A DNA stretch of 53,660 nucleotides from Acetobacteraceae bacterium. GTDB lineage: Bacteria > Pseudomonadota > Alphaproteobacteria > Acetobacterales > Acetobacteraceae. Shown here in pieces: positions 7,994-17,311 of this stretch. The stretch is taken from positions 1-53,660 of the forward strand of contig JASHRV010000260.1 of assembly GCA_030037175.1 (NCBI GenBank), given 5' to 3'. Numbering within the stretch: position 1 is the first letter of the stretch; the number at the start of each line of letters is the position of its first letter. A program made the position numbers and the translations under genes. Under the pieces are notes generated by a model, which saw nothing but the letters and a program-made list of their open reading frames with translations, was not told the origin of the DNA and searched no databases.

Positions 7994-8755
7994 TCAGCCC
8001 GCCCCGTGCGGCAGCGTGTCCCGCTCTTCCGCTCGGTATGCCTCGACCATCGCGGCAAGGCTCGGGAAGCGGAAATCGTAGCGTGCATCCTCCGGCGGCG
8101 GCATGGTCGCGCCGAAGCCCGCAACGCCATGGCGGCGGTCGATCCAGGCCGTGGCGAGGCCCGAACGCTTGGCCGGAACATGGTCGTGAAAAAGGCTCTG
8201 CGCGGTGTGCAGGATCTCGCTCTTACGCACCCCGCGTTCCGCCAGATGCTCGTTCATATAGCGGAAATTGGCCGGATCGGGCTTGTAGGAGCCGATATCC
8301 TCGGCGGTGTACACGGCATCGAAAACGACGCCGAGCTTTCGGTTGCTGCCGGCAAAGCTCTCACGGTCCACGTTGGAAAGAACGACGAGCTGATAATGCT
8401 GCTTGAGGGCAGCGAGCGCGGCCGCTGAATCCGCGAAGGTCGGCCAGTCCGGAACCGAGGCGCCGAAGCGCTGCGCCGCCGCCTCGTCGGCGGTGACGCC
8501 CCATTCCGCGGCAAGCCGCCCATGCACCTTCGCCAGCAGATCGGAATAGCGCATGCGCGGTGTTTCCGCTTCTTGCGCCGATTCGTGCCGTGCGAACGCC
8601 TCGAGCACGGCATCGCGTCCAAGCGGGGCGGGAACTTTGGCAAGCAGCGAGCCGAGAGCGGTGAAGATGCCGCTCTCCCAGTCGATCAGGGTGCCGTAGC
8701 AGTCGAAGGTGAGCACACGGAAATCATGAAGACGCACGAGCTGGCTCCATCGCAT
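7994..8755 (-). CDS. HAD superfamily hydrolase, haloacid dehalogenase type II-like
   Basis: 253-residue HAD hydrolase. The nucleophile Asp18 lies in LTFDCYGTLIDWE. Motif II is VVLSNVDRE, the motif III Lys lies in SYKPDPANF, and the acidic end HDHVPAKRSGLATAWIDRR follows. The family cleaves the carbon-halogen bond of 2-haloacids, but many members are phosphatases. Nothing here proves dehalogenation. The neighbouring D-2-hydroxyacid dehydrogenase would accept the 2-hydroxyacid that a dehalogenase makes. The next gene starts 4 bases after its stop, so the pair is coupled. Confidence 0.82.
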   Translation of the reverse strand: MRWSQLVRLHDFRVLTFDCYGTLIDWESGIFTALGSLLAKVPAPLGRDAVLEAFARHESAQEAETPRMRYSDLLAKVHGRLAAEWGVTADEAAAQRFGASVPDWPTFADSAAALAALKQHYQLVVLSNVDRESFAGSNRKLGVVFDAVYTAEDIGSYKPDPANFRYMNEHLAERGVRKSEILHTAQSLFHDHVPAKRSGLATAWIDRRHGVAGFGATMPPPEDARYDFRFPSLAAMVEAYRAEERDTLPHGAG

Positions 8756-8815
8756 GGATGTTTTCTTAGCCAGAGGTGAGGCCCCTGGACATGGAATTCC
8801 CTCTCTCAGCCTCTC

Positions 8816-10873
8816 CTAAAGTGCCATGCACAACCTCAGCGCATCATAGATCGCCGCATGCACGTTTCGGCTCGAGACCGCGTCGCCGATGCGGTGCAGC
8901 TCGAAGCCGCCGGCCGCGCGCGGCTGCGATCGGCCTGCAAGCAGCGCCTCGATATCGGTGATGCCTTGGTTGGCGGAAGCCGCGCGCAGCTCGTCGTAAA
9001 GCGCAGTGACCGGCTCGGTTCCGCGCTCGACCACGATCTGTGAGGCGGTACGCGTGCTCTCTTCGCCCGTCAGCTCGTGGCGGAAGATCGCGGCGAGCTG
9101 ATTGCCGGCCGGGCGGACGCCGATGAGCTGGCGGTCGATTGAAACATTGATGCCGTTGTGCTCGAATCGCTGGCGATAGACCACGCGTTCCGAGTAGGCC
9201 ATTTCAACTGCGAGATTGTCGTCGATCGTCACGAACTGCACCTGGTGCCCTGACTCGGCAAGATGCAGCGCGCAGGAGACCGCCTCGTGCCGACCGGTAC
9301 CATCGAAGACCAGCACATCCTGCTTCGGCGCCGTGGCGCCGCTCAGCACATCCCATACACTCGTACAATATTCGCTGCCGGCGACGCCGTTGGTATCGGG
9401 CACGCCGCCCGTCGCAATGATCACGGCGTCTGGCGCTTCGGCCAGCACATCTTCCGCCTCGGCATACGTGTTGAGCCTGAGTTCGACGCCGAGCTTTTCG
9501 AGCTCGGCCATTCGCCAATCGACGATCGCAATGAGATCCCGCCGCCAGCTTGCGCGTACGGCGATCTGGAGCTGTCCGCCGAGCTGGTTCGCCGCCTCGA
9601 ACAATACCACCTTGTGGCCGCGCTCGGCGGCGACACGCGCTGCCTCAAGTCCACCAGGTCCCCCGCCCACGACCACCACGCGCCGCCCGGGCTGGGCAGC
9701 GCGCGCCACGATCTGTGGCAGGATCTGCTCGCGCCCCGAGGCTGGATTGTGGATACAGGCGACCTTCTTGTACATGCAGTAGGAGGCACCGACACAGGGC
9801 CGGATGCGCTCGGCCTCGCCGCGCGCGAGCTTGTTGGCGATCTGCGGGTCGGCCATGTGTGCCCGCGTCATCCCGACCATATCCACGAGCCCTTCGCTCA
9901 CGGCCCGGCGCGCGGTCGCGATATCGGGAATGCGTGCGGCATGAAACACGGGCAGGTGAATTTCGCGGCGGAAAGCGCCGACGAGATCGAGGAAGGGCGC
10001 GATCGGCTGGGACATCCCAGGCATGTTGTGCTCGGCGAGCGCGATCTCGGTGTCCATTCGCCCGAAGATCGCGTTGAAGAAATCGAGCTGCCCCTCTCGT
10101 TCAAAGATGCGGGCGATGCGCAGGCACTCCTCGAAATCGAGTCCGTCCGGCGGCCCTTCCTCAATCACGAATCGGATACCCACCAGGAAGTCGTCACCGA
10201 CGCGCCTGCGGATCGCCTCATGCACCATCAGCCCGAAACGCGCGCGGTTCTCGGTCGATCCGCCGAAACCGTCGCCGCGGCGGTTGGTGCGCGGGGAGAA
10301 GAACTGGCCGATGAGGTGCCCGCCGGTGACAGTCTCGACGCCGTCGAGCCCACCCTCCTTGCAGCGCCAGGCTGCCTCCGCATAGTCGCGGACCACGCGG
10401 TCGATATCTGCTCGGTCCATCTCGCGCGGGAAGCTGCGGTGCCGCGTCTCACGCACGCGCGAAGGGCCAATCGTTGGCAGCCAGTTCCAGGCAAGTGCGT
10501 CCGCACGCCTTCCGAGATGCGAGATCTGGCACATGATCGCTGCACCATGGCCGTGGATGCGTACGGAAAACTGTTGAAGATAAGGAATGATACGGTCACT
10601 CGCGACGTCGATCTGCCCGCCGCCCCAGCTCGAGTCCGGCGCCACCATCGAGGAGCCGCCGAACATCGTGAGCGCAAGCCCGCCTTTCGCCTTCTCCTCA
10701 TGGTAGCGTTGGTAGCGCTCGGTGGGCAGCCCGCCTTCATCGAGAGTCGAGGCGTGGCTCGTGCTCATGATACGGTTGCGGAAATGAAGATGGCGGGTGG
10801 CGAAGGGACGCAGCAGTGGATCGTTCGCGGGATCGAATTTAGCGATGTTCCCTGGGGTGATATCTACGGGCAT
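8816..10873 (-). CDS. NADH:flavin oxidoreductase, Old Yellow Enzyme/TMADH family (N-methyl amino-acid demethylase-like)
   Basis: 685-residue two-part flavoenzyme. Residues 1-350 are a TIM-barrel OYE domain (LRPFATRHLHFRNRI; ETVTGGHLIGQFFSPRTNRR; MVGMTRAHMADP). Residues 390-685 are an FAD/NAD-binding half (RRVVVVGGGPGGLEAARVAA). Between them lies an iron-sulfur segment, RPCVGASYCMYKKVACIHN. The classical order CxxCxxC…C is reduced to three cysteines because the second position is Ala. Relatives include 2,4-dienoyl-CoA reductase, trimethylamine dehydrogenase and N-methylproline/betaine demethylases. Co-transcription with a dipeptide-type importer favours demethylation of an imported N-methylated compound, which is inference. 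Confidence 0.82.
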   Translation of the reverse strand: MPVDITPGNIAKFDPANDPLLRPFATRHLHFRNRIMSTSHASTLDEGGLPTERYQRYHEEKAKGGLALTMFGGSSMVAPDSSWGGGQIDVASDRIIPYLQQFSVRIHGHGAAIMCQISHLGRRADALAWNWLPTIGPSRVRETRHRSFPREMDRADIDRVVRDYAEAAWRCKEGGLDGVETVTGGHLIGQFFSPRTNRRGDGFGGSTENRARFGLMVHEAIRRRVGDDFLVGIRFVIEEGPPDGLDFEECLRIARIFEREGQLDFFNAIFGRMDTEIALAEHNMPGMSQPIAPFLDLVGAFRREIHLPVFHAARIPDIATARRAVSEGLVDMVGMTRAHMADPQIANKLARGEAERIRPCVGASYCMYKKVACIHNPASGREQILPQIVARAAQPGRRVVVVGGGPGGLEAARVAAERGHKVVLFEAANQLGGQLQIAVRASWRRDLIAIVDWRMAELEKLGVELRLNTYAEAEDVLAEAPDAVIIATGGVPDTNGVAGSEYCTSVWDVLSGATAPKQDVLVFDGTGRHEAVSCALHLAESGHQVQFVTIDDNLAVEMAYSERVVYRQRFEHNGINVSIDRQLIGVRPAGNQLAAIFRHELTGEESTRTASQIVVERGTEPVTALYDELRAASANQGITDIEALLAGRSQPRAAGGFELHRIGDAVSSRNVHAAIYDALRLCMAL

Positions 10874-10882
10874 TGATGGCTC

Positions 10883-12730
10883 TCAAGAGGTGGAAGCAGT
10901 GGCGAGCGGCAGCAGCTTGGCCGCGCCCGTATCGGGCTGCAGCGAAAGAAGCTGCTCCTCGGTGCGATGGCAAGCGATCTCGGCGCCCTTAGCGAGATGC
11001 CGCAACGGCGGCTTTTCCTGGGCACAGAGATCGGAGATTCGCGCTCCGCAACGCGGAAAGAAGGGACATCCATCCAGCATGCCGACGACTCGGCCGATCC
11101 CGGCGGGTGCCGAGGGCGCCGTCTCCAGCCAGCCGGGCCTAAGCTCCGGCACAGAAGACAGAAGCAGATCCGAATAAGGATGGAGAGGGCGACGGAGCAG
11201 AGTGTCGCGGCTCCCCCTCTCCACGCTCCGGCCGGCATAGAGAACCATCACCTCGTCGCAGAGCGCGCGGACCGTTGCCAGGTCGTGACTGATGAAAAGA
11301 TAGGAAAGCCCGAGCTTCTCGCGCAGCTCGGTGAGCAGGTCGAGGATCGCCGCACCCACCACCGTATCGAGCGCCGATGTCACCTCGTCGCAGAGCACGA
11401 GGCTCGGCTCGGCGGCGAGCGCGCGCGCGAGGTTCACGCGCTGCTTCTGCCCGCCTGAAAGCTCACCAGGATAGCGGGCAACAAGGCTGGGCGGAAGATG
11501 CACTAGCTCAAGGAGTTCCGCACTCCGCTGCCGCGCGGCCGCACCCGAAAGTCCGTGGTAGAAGACGAGCGGCCTGGCGATGATGCGGGCTACGGTGCGC
11601 GCCGGGTTGAGCGCCGTGTCCGGCATCTGAAAGACGATCTGGATTCGCCGCAGCTGCTCGCGTGTGCGGGAGGCTGCCGCGCCGGCAAGCGTTTCGCCTT
11701 CGAGTCGGATCATCCCGCGCGCTGGCGGCAGCAGCCCCGCGACGACCCGCGCGAGTGTGCTCTTGCCGCACCCGGACTCGCCCACCACGCCGAAGGCGGA
11801 GCCCGGACGGATGGCGAGGTCGATCCCATGCAGAACCGGCACAGGCGGCAGGCCGGAGTTGCCGGGCCTGCCATACCCGGCCACAATTCCTGCGATTTCG
11901 AGCAGCGGGCGTGCCGTCTGAGCGGGGGCCGCGCGCAGGGCGGGCTCGGCGGCAGCGAGCAGGCTGGCCGTGTATTCATGTGCAGGCGCTGCGAGCAGCC
12001 GTGCGGTCGCTGCCTCCTCCTGCATTCGCCCGTTACGCAGAACGATGATGTGGTCGGCGATTTGCGCCACTACCGCGAGATCGTGCGAGACATAGAGCGC
12101 CGTCACGCGCCGTTCGCGCACCACGCGCTTGAACGCACGCAGGACCTCGATCTGCGTCGTCACGTCGAGCGCAGTGGTTGGTTCGTCGAGGATCAGGAGT
12201 TCGGGGTCGGTGATCAGCGCCATCGCTGCAAGCAGCCTCTGGAGCTGCCCACCCGAGACCTGATGGGGAAAGCGCGAGCCGATCCGTTCGGGCTCGGGAA
12301 GCTGGAGCGCGCGGAAGAGCGTGATCGCCTTCGCCTCCGCCGCTTCGCGCTTCATCAGCCCATGGATCAGGGCCCCTTCGATGACCTGCGCCATGATCCG
12401 CCGCGCCGGATTGAAAGCAGCGGCCGCGCTCTGAGCGATATAGCAGACGTGTCGGCCGCGGAACCGGGCGAGCGCACGCCGTGAAAGCCCGAGCACGTCT
12501 GTACCGCCGACGCGGAGCGTTGCGGCCGAGATGCGACAACCCCCGCGGGCATAGCCCATCAACGAGAGCGCGATCGTCGTCTTGCCCGAGCCTGATTCGC
12601 CGATCAGCGCGGCAACTTCGCCGCGTCCGATCGCGAAGCTCACCGCATCGACGACCATCACCTGCCCGCCGGTAAGGCCCGGCGCGGTCACGCGAAGGTC
12701 GGCAACCTGGACTGCGGCCTCAGCGTTCAT
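10883..12730 (-). CDS. Dipeptide-type ABC transporter, fused DppD-DppF ATPase
   Basis: 615-residue protein with two complete ABC ATPase domains in one chain. Domain 1 has Walker A GESGSGKTT (about residues 44-52), signature VSGGQLQRL and Walker B LLILDEPTTALD. Domain 2 has GESGCGKST, LSGGQKQRV and LVLCDEVTSALD. The C-terminal PLHPYSDLLLSSVPELRPGW and CPFFPRCGARI are the oligopeptide/dipeptide transporter tail. Most family members are two separate genes; the fused form also occurs in YejF/GsiA-type systems. It overlaps the permease gene upstream by 11 bases and is followed 9 bases later by the flavin oxidoreductase. Confidence 0.93.
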   Translation of the reverse strand: MNAEAAVQVADLRVTAPGLTGGQVMVVDAVSFAIGRGEVAALIGESGSGKTTIALSLMGYARGGCRISAATLRVGGTDVLGLSRRALARFRGRHVCYIAQSAAAAFNPARRIMAQVIEGALIHGLMKREAAEAKAITLFRALQLPEPERIGSRFPHQVSGGQLQRLLAAMALITDPELLILDEPTTALDVTTQIEVLRAFKRVVRERRVTALYVSHDLAVVAQIADHIIVLRNGRMQEEAATARLLAAPAHEYTASLLAAAEPALRAAPAQTARPLLEIAGIVAGYGRPGNSGLPPVPVLHGIDLAIRPGSAFGVVGESGCGKSTLARVVAGLLPPARGMIRLEGETLAGAAASRTREQLRRIQIVFQMPDTALNPARTVARIIARPLVFYHGLSGAAARQRSAELLELVHLPPSLVARYPGELSGGQKQRVNLARALAAEPSLVLCDEVTSALDTVVGAAILDLLTELREKLGLSYLFISHDLATVRALCDEVMVLYAGRSVERGSRDTLLRRPLHPYSDLLLSSVPELRPGWLETAPSAPAGIGRVVGMLDGCPFFPRCGARISDLCAQEKPPLRHLAKGAEIACHRTEEQLLSLQPDTGAAKLLPLATASTS

Positions 12731-13580
12731 CGGCGAATAGACGGCGCCGTCTGCCGCCGAAACCGTCGATCATGAGATTAACGCCGATCGTAAGCGTGGC
12801 GATCGCGACGGCAGGCATGATCACGGCTGGTGCGCCATAGCCGAGCCCCTGGATGTTCTCGCGCACAAGCGAGCCCCAATCGGCCGCTGGCGGCTGAATG
12901 CCGAGGCCAAGGAAGCTTAGGCTACTGAGGAGCAGCACGATGAAGACGAAGCGCAGCCCGAAGTCAGTGAGCACCGGGAGAACCATGTTCGGCAGGATCT
13001 CCTCGATCATGATCGTATGTGTCTTCTCCCCTCTTGCACGCGCGACCAGCACGAACTCCATCGCGTTGATATCGACGGCGACCGAGCGGGCGATGCGGAA
13101 CGCGCCGGGGGTGTAGATCACCGCGGCAGTGCCGACCAGCACCGGTACCGAGGCGCCGAGCGCGGCCACCATCACCAGCGCGAACATCAGGCCGGGCAAC
13201 GAGATCAGCGTGTCCATCGAGCGGCTGAGCACCCCGTCGAATGCGCCGCCGCTCGCTGCGGCCAGGGTCCCGAGCGTGATTCCGCACAACGCGGCAAGCG
13301 CGGTTGCCGCGAGTGCGAGGCCAATCGTGTAGCGCGCGCCGTAAAGGATCAGGCTCAGCACGTCGCGGCCGAGATAGTCGGTGCCGAGCGGAAAGCGCCT
13401 GCTCATCGGCCCGAAGACGGTGCCGCTTACAATTTGGGCTTCTCCATGCTGCGCGAGCGCGGGGGCAGCAAGAGCAACGAGGATCCAACCCCCGACGACA
13501 ATCGTCCCGAACAGACCCGCAAGAGAGAGATGCACGCCGAGGCGAACTCGGCGATGCGTGGCAGGCGCGGCTTCGTTCAT
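12720..13580 (-). CDS. Dipeptide-type ABC transporter permease (DppC-like)
   Basis: 286-residue inner-membrane permease. One N-terminal membrane helix (LFGTIVVGGWILVALAAPAL) is followed by a BPD_transp_1 domain. FPLGTDYLGRDVLSLILYGAR is the DppC/OppC signature before the core helices, and ARARGEKTHTIMIEEILPNM is the EAA loop that docks the ATPase. Start ATG at 13580 overlaps the preceding permease stop by 4 bases (ATGA). It forms the translocation pore with the DppB-like partner. Confidence 0.92.
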   Translation of the reverse strand: MNEAAPATHRRVRLGVHLSLAGLFGTIVVGGWILVALAAPALAQHGEAQIVSGTVFGPMSRRFPLGTDYLGRDVLSLILYGARYTIGLALAATALAALCGITLGTLAAASGGAFDGVLSRSMDTLISLPGLMFALVMVAALGASVPVLVGTAAVIYTPGAFRIARSVAVDINAMEFVLVARARGEKTHTIMIEEILPNMVLPVLTDFGLRFVFIVLLLSSLSFLGLGIQPPAADWGSLVRENIQGLGYGAPAVIMPAVAIATLTIGVNLMIDGFGGRRRRLFADER

Positions 13581-14536
13581 CGGAGCCGCAGCCTCGGGTT
13601 GGAGAGGATGGCGGCGATGTCGGCGAACAGCACGAGAAGCAGGTAGAAAGTGCAGAAAAGCATCGCGCAGGCCTGGATCAGCGGCATGTCCCGGGTTGAG
13701 ACAGCGTCGACCATCAGCCGCGCGAGGCCCGGATAGTCGAAGATCGTCTCAACGATGATGATTCCGCCGAGCAGGAAGGAAAGGCTAAGCGCAATCGCGT
13801 TGGCGATCGGGCCGACGGCATTGGGCAGCGCGTGCCACAGCACCACCCGCGCTGGCGGCGTGCCCTTGAGCACCGCCATCTCGACATAAGAGGACTCGAG
13901 CGTGTTGACGAGTGCTGCCCGCGTCATTCGAGCCATCTGGGCCACGATCGCGAAGGAAAGCGTCGCCACCGGCAACGCGAAAACGCGGATGAGGCCGGAA
14001 AGCGAATCTGTACCGTCGAAATAGGCGAGCGCCGGCAGCCAGTGCAGCCGCACGGCGAAGATCAGAACTGCCAAAGTCGCGACCAGAAACTCCGGAACCG
14101 AAACGGAGGCGATGGTGACCACGCTGACGACGCGGTCATAGAGCGTGCCGCGCCATATCGCTGCGGTGATGCCGAGCGCGAGTGCCGCCGGCACTGAAAC
14201 GAGGGCCGTGAGACCAGCGAGCAGAAGCGAGTTCGGCAGCCGACTCGCGATCAGCGCCGCAACGGAATCGCCGTTGACGAGCGATTGGCCGAGATTCCCG
14301 CTGACAAGGCCGCCAAGCCAGATCAGGTAGCGGAGCGCAGCCGGCTGGTTGAGATGCATTGCCGCGCTCAATCCGGCGACCGCTTCTAGTGTCGCGCCCT
14401 GGCCAAGCACGATTTCGGCAACGTTCCCCGGCAAAAGCTCGGTTCCGAGGAATACGAGGAGCGAAATCGCGAGCAGCAGAAGCACGTTCGCTCCAATCCG
14501 CGCCCCGATCAGGCGCATGACCACTTTGTTGCGCAT
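13577..14536 (-). CDS. Dipeptide-type ABC transporter permease (DppB-like)
   Basis: Inner-membrane permease, 319 residues from the chosen start. It opens MRNKVVMRLIGARIG with a helix LLLLAISLLVFLGTELLPGN, the DppB pattern. The EAA loop is VLKGTPPARVVLWHALPNAVGPI, and the C-terminus has IIVETIFDYPGLARLMVDA. The track start at 14596 would add an unhelpful 20-residue tail overlapping the binding-protein gene; ATG 14536 has GGGAG upstream. It partners with the DppC-like protein. Confidence 0.88.
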   Translation of the reverse strand: MRNKVVMRLIGARIGANVLLLLAISLLVFLGTELLPGNVAEIVLGQGATLEAVAGLSAAMHLNQPAALRYLIWLGGLVSGNLGQSLVNGDSVAALIASRLPNSLLLAGLTALVSVPAALALGITAAIWRGTLYDRVVSVVTIASVSVPEFLVATLAVLIFAVRLHWLPALAYFDGTDSLSGLIRVFALPVATLSFAIVAQMARMTRAALVNTLESSYVEMAVLKGTPPARVVLWHALPNAVGPIANAIALSLSFLLGGIIIVETIFDYPGLARLMVDAVSTRDMPLIQACAMLFCTFYLLLVLFADIAAILSNPRLRLR

Positions 14537-14579
14537 GAGCCTGCCGTCTCCCGATGGCACCGCCCGCTGGGCGAGGCCG

Positions 14580-16229
14580 CTAATCGAGCCAGACATGTTG
14601 GGCGAAATTGTAGCCCATCAGCGCCCCGGTCGGCACCGGAACGAGCCCCTTCACCCGCGTCGAATAAGCATCGAGCAGGCTGATGAACACCGGGATGCCG
14701 ATTCCGGCGTTGTCGCTGATCATCTTCTGCATTGTACAGTACATGTCCTTGCGCTTGGCAACGTCGGTCTCGGCGCGAGACTGCAAGAGTAGCGAATCGA
14801 ACTTCGGATCTTTCCAGCGGCTCTCATTCCACGGCGCGTTGGAGTTGAAGAAAAGGGTGAGCAGGATGTCCGCGGTCGGCCGCGGGTTGATGTTGCCGTA
14901 GCCGATCGACGACTTGAGCCAGTAATTGGACCAGTAGCCGTTCGCCGGCACGCGCCGGACATCGAACCCGAGTCCGATTTTGCTCCCGGCCTCCTGCATC
15001 AGAACTGCCATGTCTTCAGACCCGTCGGCTGCGGGTGAGCAGACGATCGGCACCGTCGTGTTCGCCATACCGGATTTGTTCAGATGGAATTTCGCCCGAT
15101 CGAGATCGAACGGCCGCTGAGCCAACTCGGCGCAATAGAAGGGGTTGGTGGGGTCGATCGGCTGATCGTTGCCGACCACGGCATAATCGAGAAAGATCGC
15201 GCTCTTGATCCGCTCGCGATCCTGCGAGTACTTCATCGCCATCACGAAATCCGGGTTGCCGGTGTGCGGGAGGTCGAGCCGCAGGATGAGATCGGTGTAG
15301 TCGCCCGCCTTGGTCTCGAATACCGCATAGCCTTTGGCCGCCTGAATCTGCTTTGCCGAGCGCGGGTTGATAGTGCTCGCGATATCGATATCGCCCGAGA
15401 GCAGGGCATCGACTCGTGCCGCCTCGTCGCCGATTCCGAAATGGGTGATCTGATCGATATAAGGCTCGGGCGCGCGGAAATAGTTCGTGTTGCGCACGCC
15501 CACCGTGCGCACACCGGGCTTGAACTCCTTGCAGCGGAACGGGCCGGTGCCGATCCCCCTGCTGAAATCGGTGGTGCCATCCTTCACGATTACGAACTGA
15601 TAGACGGCGAGGATCGCCGGCAGGTCGGCATTCGGCCCCGCGAGCGTGATCGTCACCTCGTCCGGCGCGATCGCCTTGATTTCACGCATCTGGCTCGCGA
15701 GCGGGAGCACCACCGAGCCGGTCTTCGGGTCCTTGAGCCGCGAGAGCGAAAAGACCACGTCCGAGGCCGTGAACGGCGAGCCGTCGTGGAAATGGACATC
15801 CTTGCGCAGCTTGATCGTCCATACGGTCGCATCGGGGCTTTCGATCGAGCGTGCGAGGTCCGGCTGCGGTACAAGGTGCGGATCGAAGACGGTGAGCCCG
15901 TTGTAGAACAGAAAGCAGCGCGTGTAGTCGGTCGAATTGTTGGCGCGTGCCGGATCGAGCGTATCGGCGGTCGAGGAATTGTAGGCCGCGACCCGGATGG
16001 CCCCGCCGCGCTTGGGCGTCGCCGCGACTGCCGCTGCCGCTGCACGTACGGCGCCGCCGGCTGCGAGCACGCCGAGCCCAGCGGCCATCAGCCACTGCGC
16101 AAGCTCGCGCCGTGTCGCGCCGCTCGTGAGCGCCGCCCGGAGCACGCGCCGCTCGGCATCGGTAAGGGACGAGGCCTTGGCCTCGGTCGATTCCTGGGTG
16201 AATTCCTGAACCGGTGTCTCAGCGGTCAT
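14580..16229 (-). CDS. ABC transporter substrate-binding protein, family 5 (dipeptide/opine/nickel type)
   Basis: 549-residue extracytoplasmic binding protein, first gene of the seven-gene run. It has a cytoplasmic-looking N-terminal stretch, then a twin-arginine-like signal (ATRRELAQWLMAAGLGVLAAG, Ala-rich to about residue 70), then the mature SBP_bac_5 fold beginning KRGGAIRVAAYN, with DVHFHDGSPFTASDVVFSL, the family signature. Tat-type export of such proteins is common in alphaproteobacteria. The ligand is not deducible. Co-transcription with a demethylase-like flavoenzyme suggests a small amino-acid or peptide derivative. It is divergent from the LysR at 16385. Confidence 0.9.
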   Translation of the reverse strand: MTAETPVQEFTQESTEAKASSLTDAERRVLRAALTSGATRRELAQWLMAAGLGVLAAGGAVRAAAAAVAATPKRGGAIRVAAYNSSTADTLDPARANNSTDYTRCFLFYNGLTVFDPHLVPQPDLARSIESPDATVWTIKLRKDVHFHDGSPFTASDVVFSLSRLKDPKTGSVVLPLASQMREIKAIAPDEVTITLAGPNADLPAILAVYQFVIVKDGTTDFSRGIGTGPFRCKEFKPGVRTVGVRNTNYFRAPEPYIDQITHFGIGDEAARVDALLSGDIDIASTINPRSAKQIQAAKGYAVFETKAGDYTDLILRLDLPHTGNPDFVMAMKYSQDRERIKSAIFLDYAVVGNDQPIDPTNPFYCAELAQRPFDLDRAKFHLNKSGMANTTVPIVCSPAADGSEDMAVLMQEAGSKIGLGFDVRRVPANGYWSNYWLKSSIGYGNINPRPTADILLTLFFNSNAPWNESRWKDPKFDSLLLQSRAETDVAKRKDMYCTMQKMISDNAGIGIPVFISLLDAYSTRVKGLVPVPTGALMGYNFAQHVWLD

Positions 16230-16370
16230 TATTCTTTGTGCCCCTTCGCTCGGCGGTGGCGTGAAAGCCCCTCAGCATCTCTGCGTGCGCCTGTGCTTAT
16301 CGACCAGGCATTAAATGCATATGTTCTGTCGCGATGGCTGGCATGTCAGCTTGACAATTCTTAGAGGGGG

Positions 16371-16387
16371 CATACGCTCAGCGTATG
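16371..16387. promoter_or_regulatory. Perfect 17-bp palindrome overlapping the lysR start codon
   Basis: CATACGCT-C-AGCGTATG has 8-base arms, and its last three bases are the ATG of the LysR gene. It has T-N11-A geometry. A TTGACA hexamer lies at 16351-16356. A second short palindrome, GCATT-A-AATGC, is at 16308-16318 on the binding-protein side. Occupancy of the first site would block lysR translation initiation or transcription directly. Confidence 0.55.
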
Positions 16388-17311
16388 GCCGGTCTCGGCA
16401 GGCTGATCCCGTCCGCCCGTTCACTCCTGGTCTTCGAGGCCGCCGCCCGCTGCGGCAGTTGCGGCGCTGCCGCGCGCGAGTTCAATGTTACCCAACCTTC
16501 CGTCAGCCGCGGCATCGCTCAGCTCGAGGCACATCTCGGGCTTGCGCTCTTCAACCGCGGTGCGCGGGGACTTGTGCTTACCGAAGAGGGCAAGACTCTT
16601 TATCGCGCGGTGAATGAGGGGTTCGAGCGTGTGGAGAGTGCGCTTGCTGCGATCGTTGCGGCCCGCACTCAAAAGCACACCGTGGAGCTATCTCTCTCCA
16701 CTGGTTTCGTCGCTCACTGGCTCATTCCGCGCATGCAGCGGTTCCATCGCGATTTCCCGACCGTCGATCTACGCTTTCAGCTCATTTCCGGAACGCTGCG
16801 CGGCCCGTTCGGGAATGTCGATCTGGCGATGCGCATGCAACCCGGCGAAGATGCCGACTGCCACGCCTGGAAGTTCGCCCCGGAGCTCGTGCTGCCGGTC
16901 TGCAGCGCTGCCTACCTGCGCGAGCATGGCCCGCTCGAAGGTGGCCCCGAAGGAGCGCACACATTGCTGCTTTTCGCCGATCCGCTGCAGGATTTCGCGC
17001 ACTATTGGGGACCACTCGTCAGCGCGCACGCCTTGAGCCACGCTTCGATCGCCTTCTCCGACTATGCCGTCGTTCTTCAGGCAGCGATGAACGGGCAGGG
17101 GATCGCGCTCGGCTGGGTCTCTGTTGTCTCCCATGCACTAGGCGAGGGCACGCTGGTGCCGGCTTCGAGCCGGCGCGTCGCGACAGGCCGAGCGTATCAT
17201 CTGATGGCGCCGCGTGGCCGACCATTGAAAGATGTTACACTTGCGATCCGCGACTGGCTGACCACGGAGATGCAAGCGGACATCGCGCGTATCCGCCACC
17301 TCACCACTTAG
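16385..17311 (+). CDS. LysR-family regulator (GcvA-like)
   Basis: 308-residue LysR regulator. The HTH segment AAAREFNVTQPSVSRGIAQLEAHLGLALFNR is followed by TEEGKTLYRAVNEGFERVESAL. The effector domain contains LSTGFVAHWLIPRMQRFHRDFP and GNVDLAMRM, characteristic of the GcvA/TrpI/AmpR branch. It is divergently arranged to the importer-demethylase run, so it is its likely regulator. The start ATG lies inside a perfect palindrome, and no Shine-Dalgarno is evident; the preceding GAGGGGG is 9 bases upstream. Confidence 0.9.
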   Translation: MAGLGRLIPSARSLLVFEAAARCGSCGAAAREFNVTQPSVSRGIAQLEAHLGLALFNRGARGLVLTEEGKTLYRAVNEGFERVESALAAIVAARTQKHTVELSLSTGFVAHWLIPRMQRFHRDFPTVDLRFQLISGTLRGPFGNVDLAMRMQPGEDADCHAWKFAPELVLPVCSAAYLREHGPLEGGPEGAHTLLLFADPLQDFAHYWGPLVSAHALSHASIAFSDYAVVLQAAMNGQGIALGWVSVVSHALGEGTLVPASSRRVATGRAYHLMAPRGRPLKDVTLAIRDWLTTEMQADIARIRHLTT

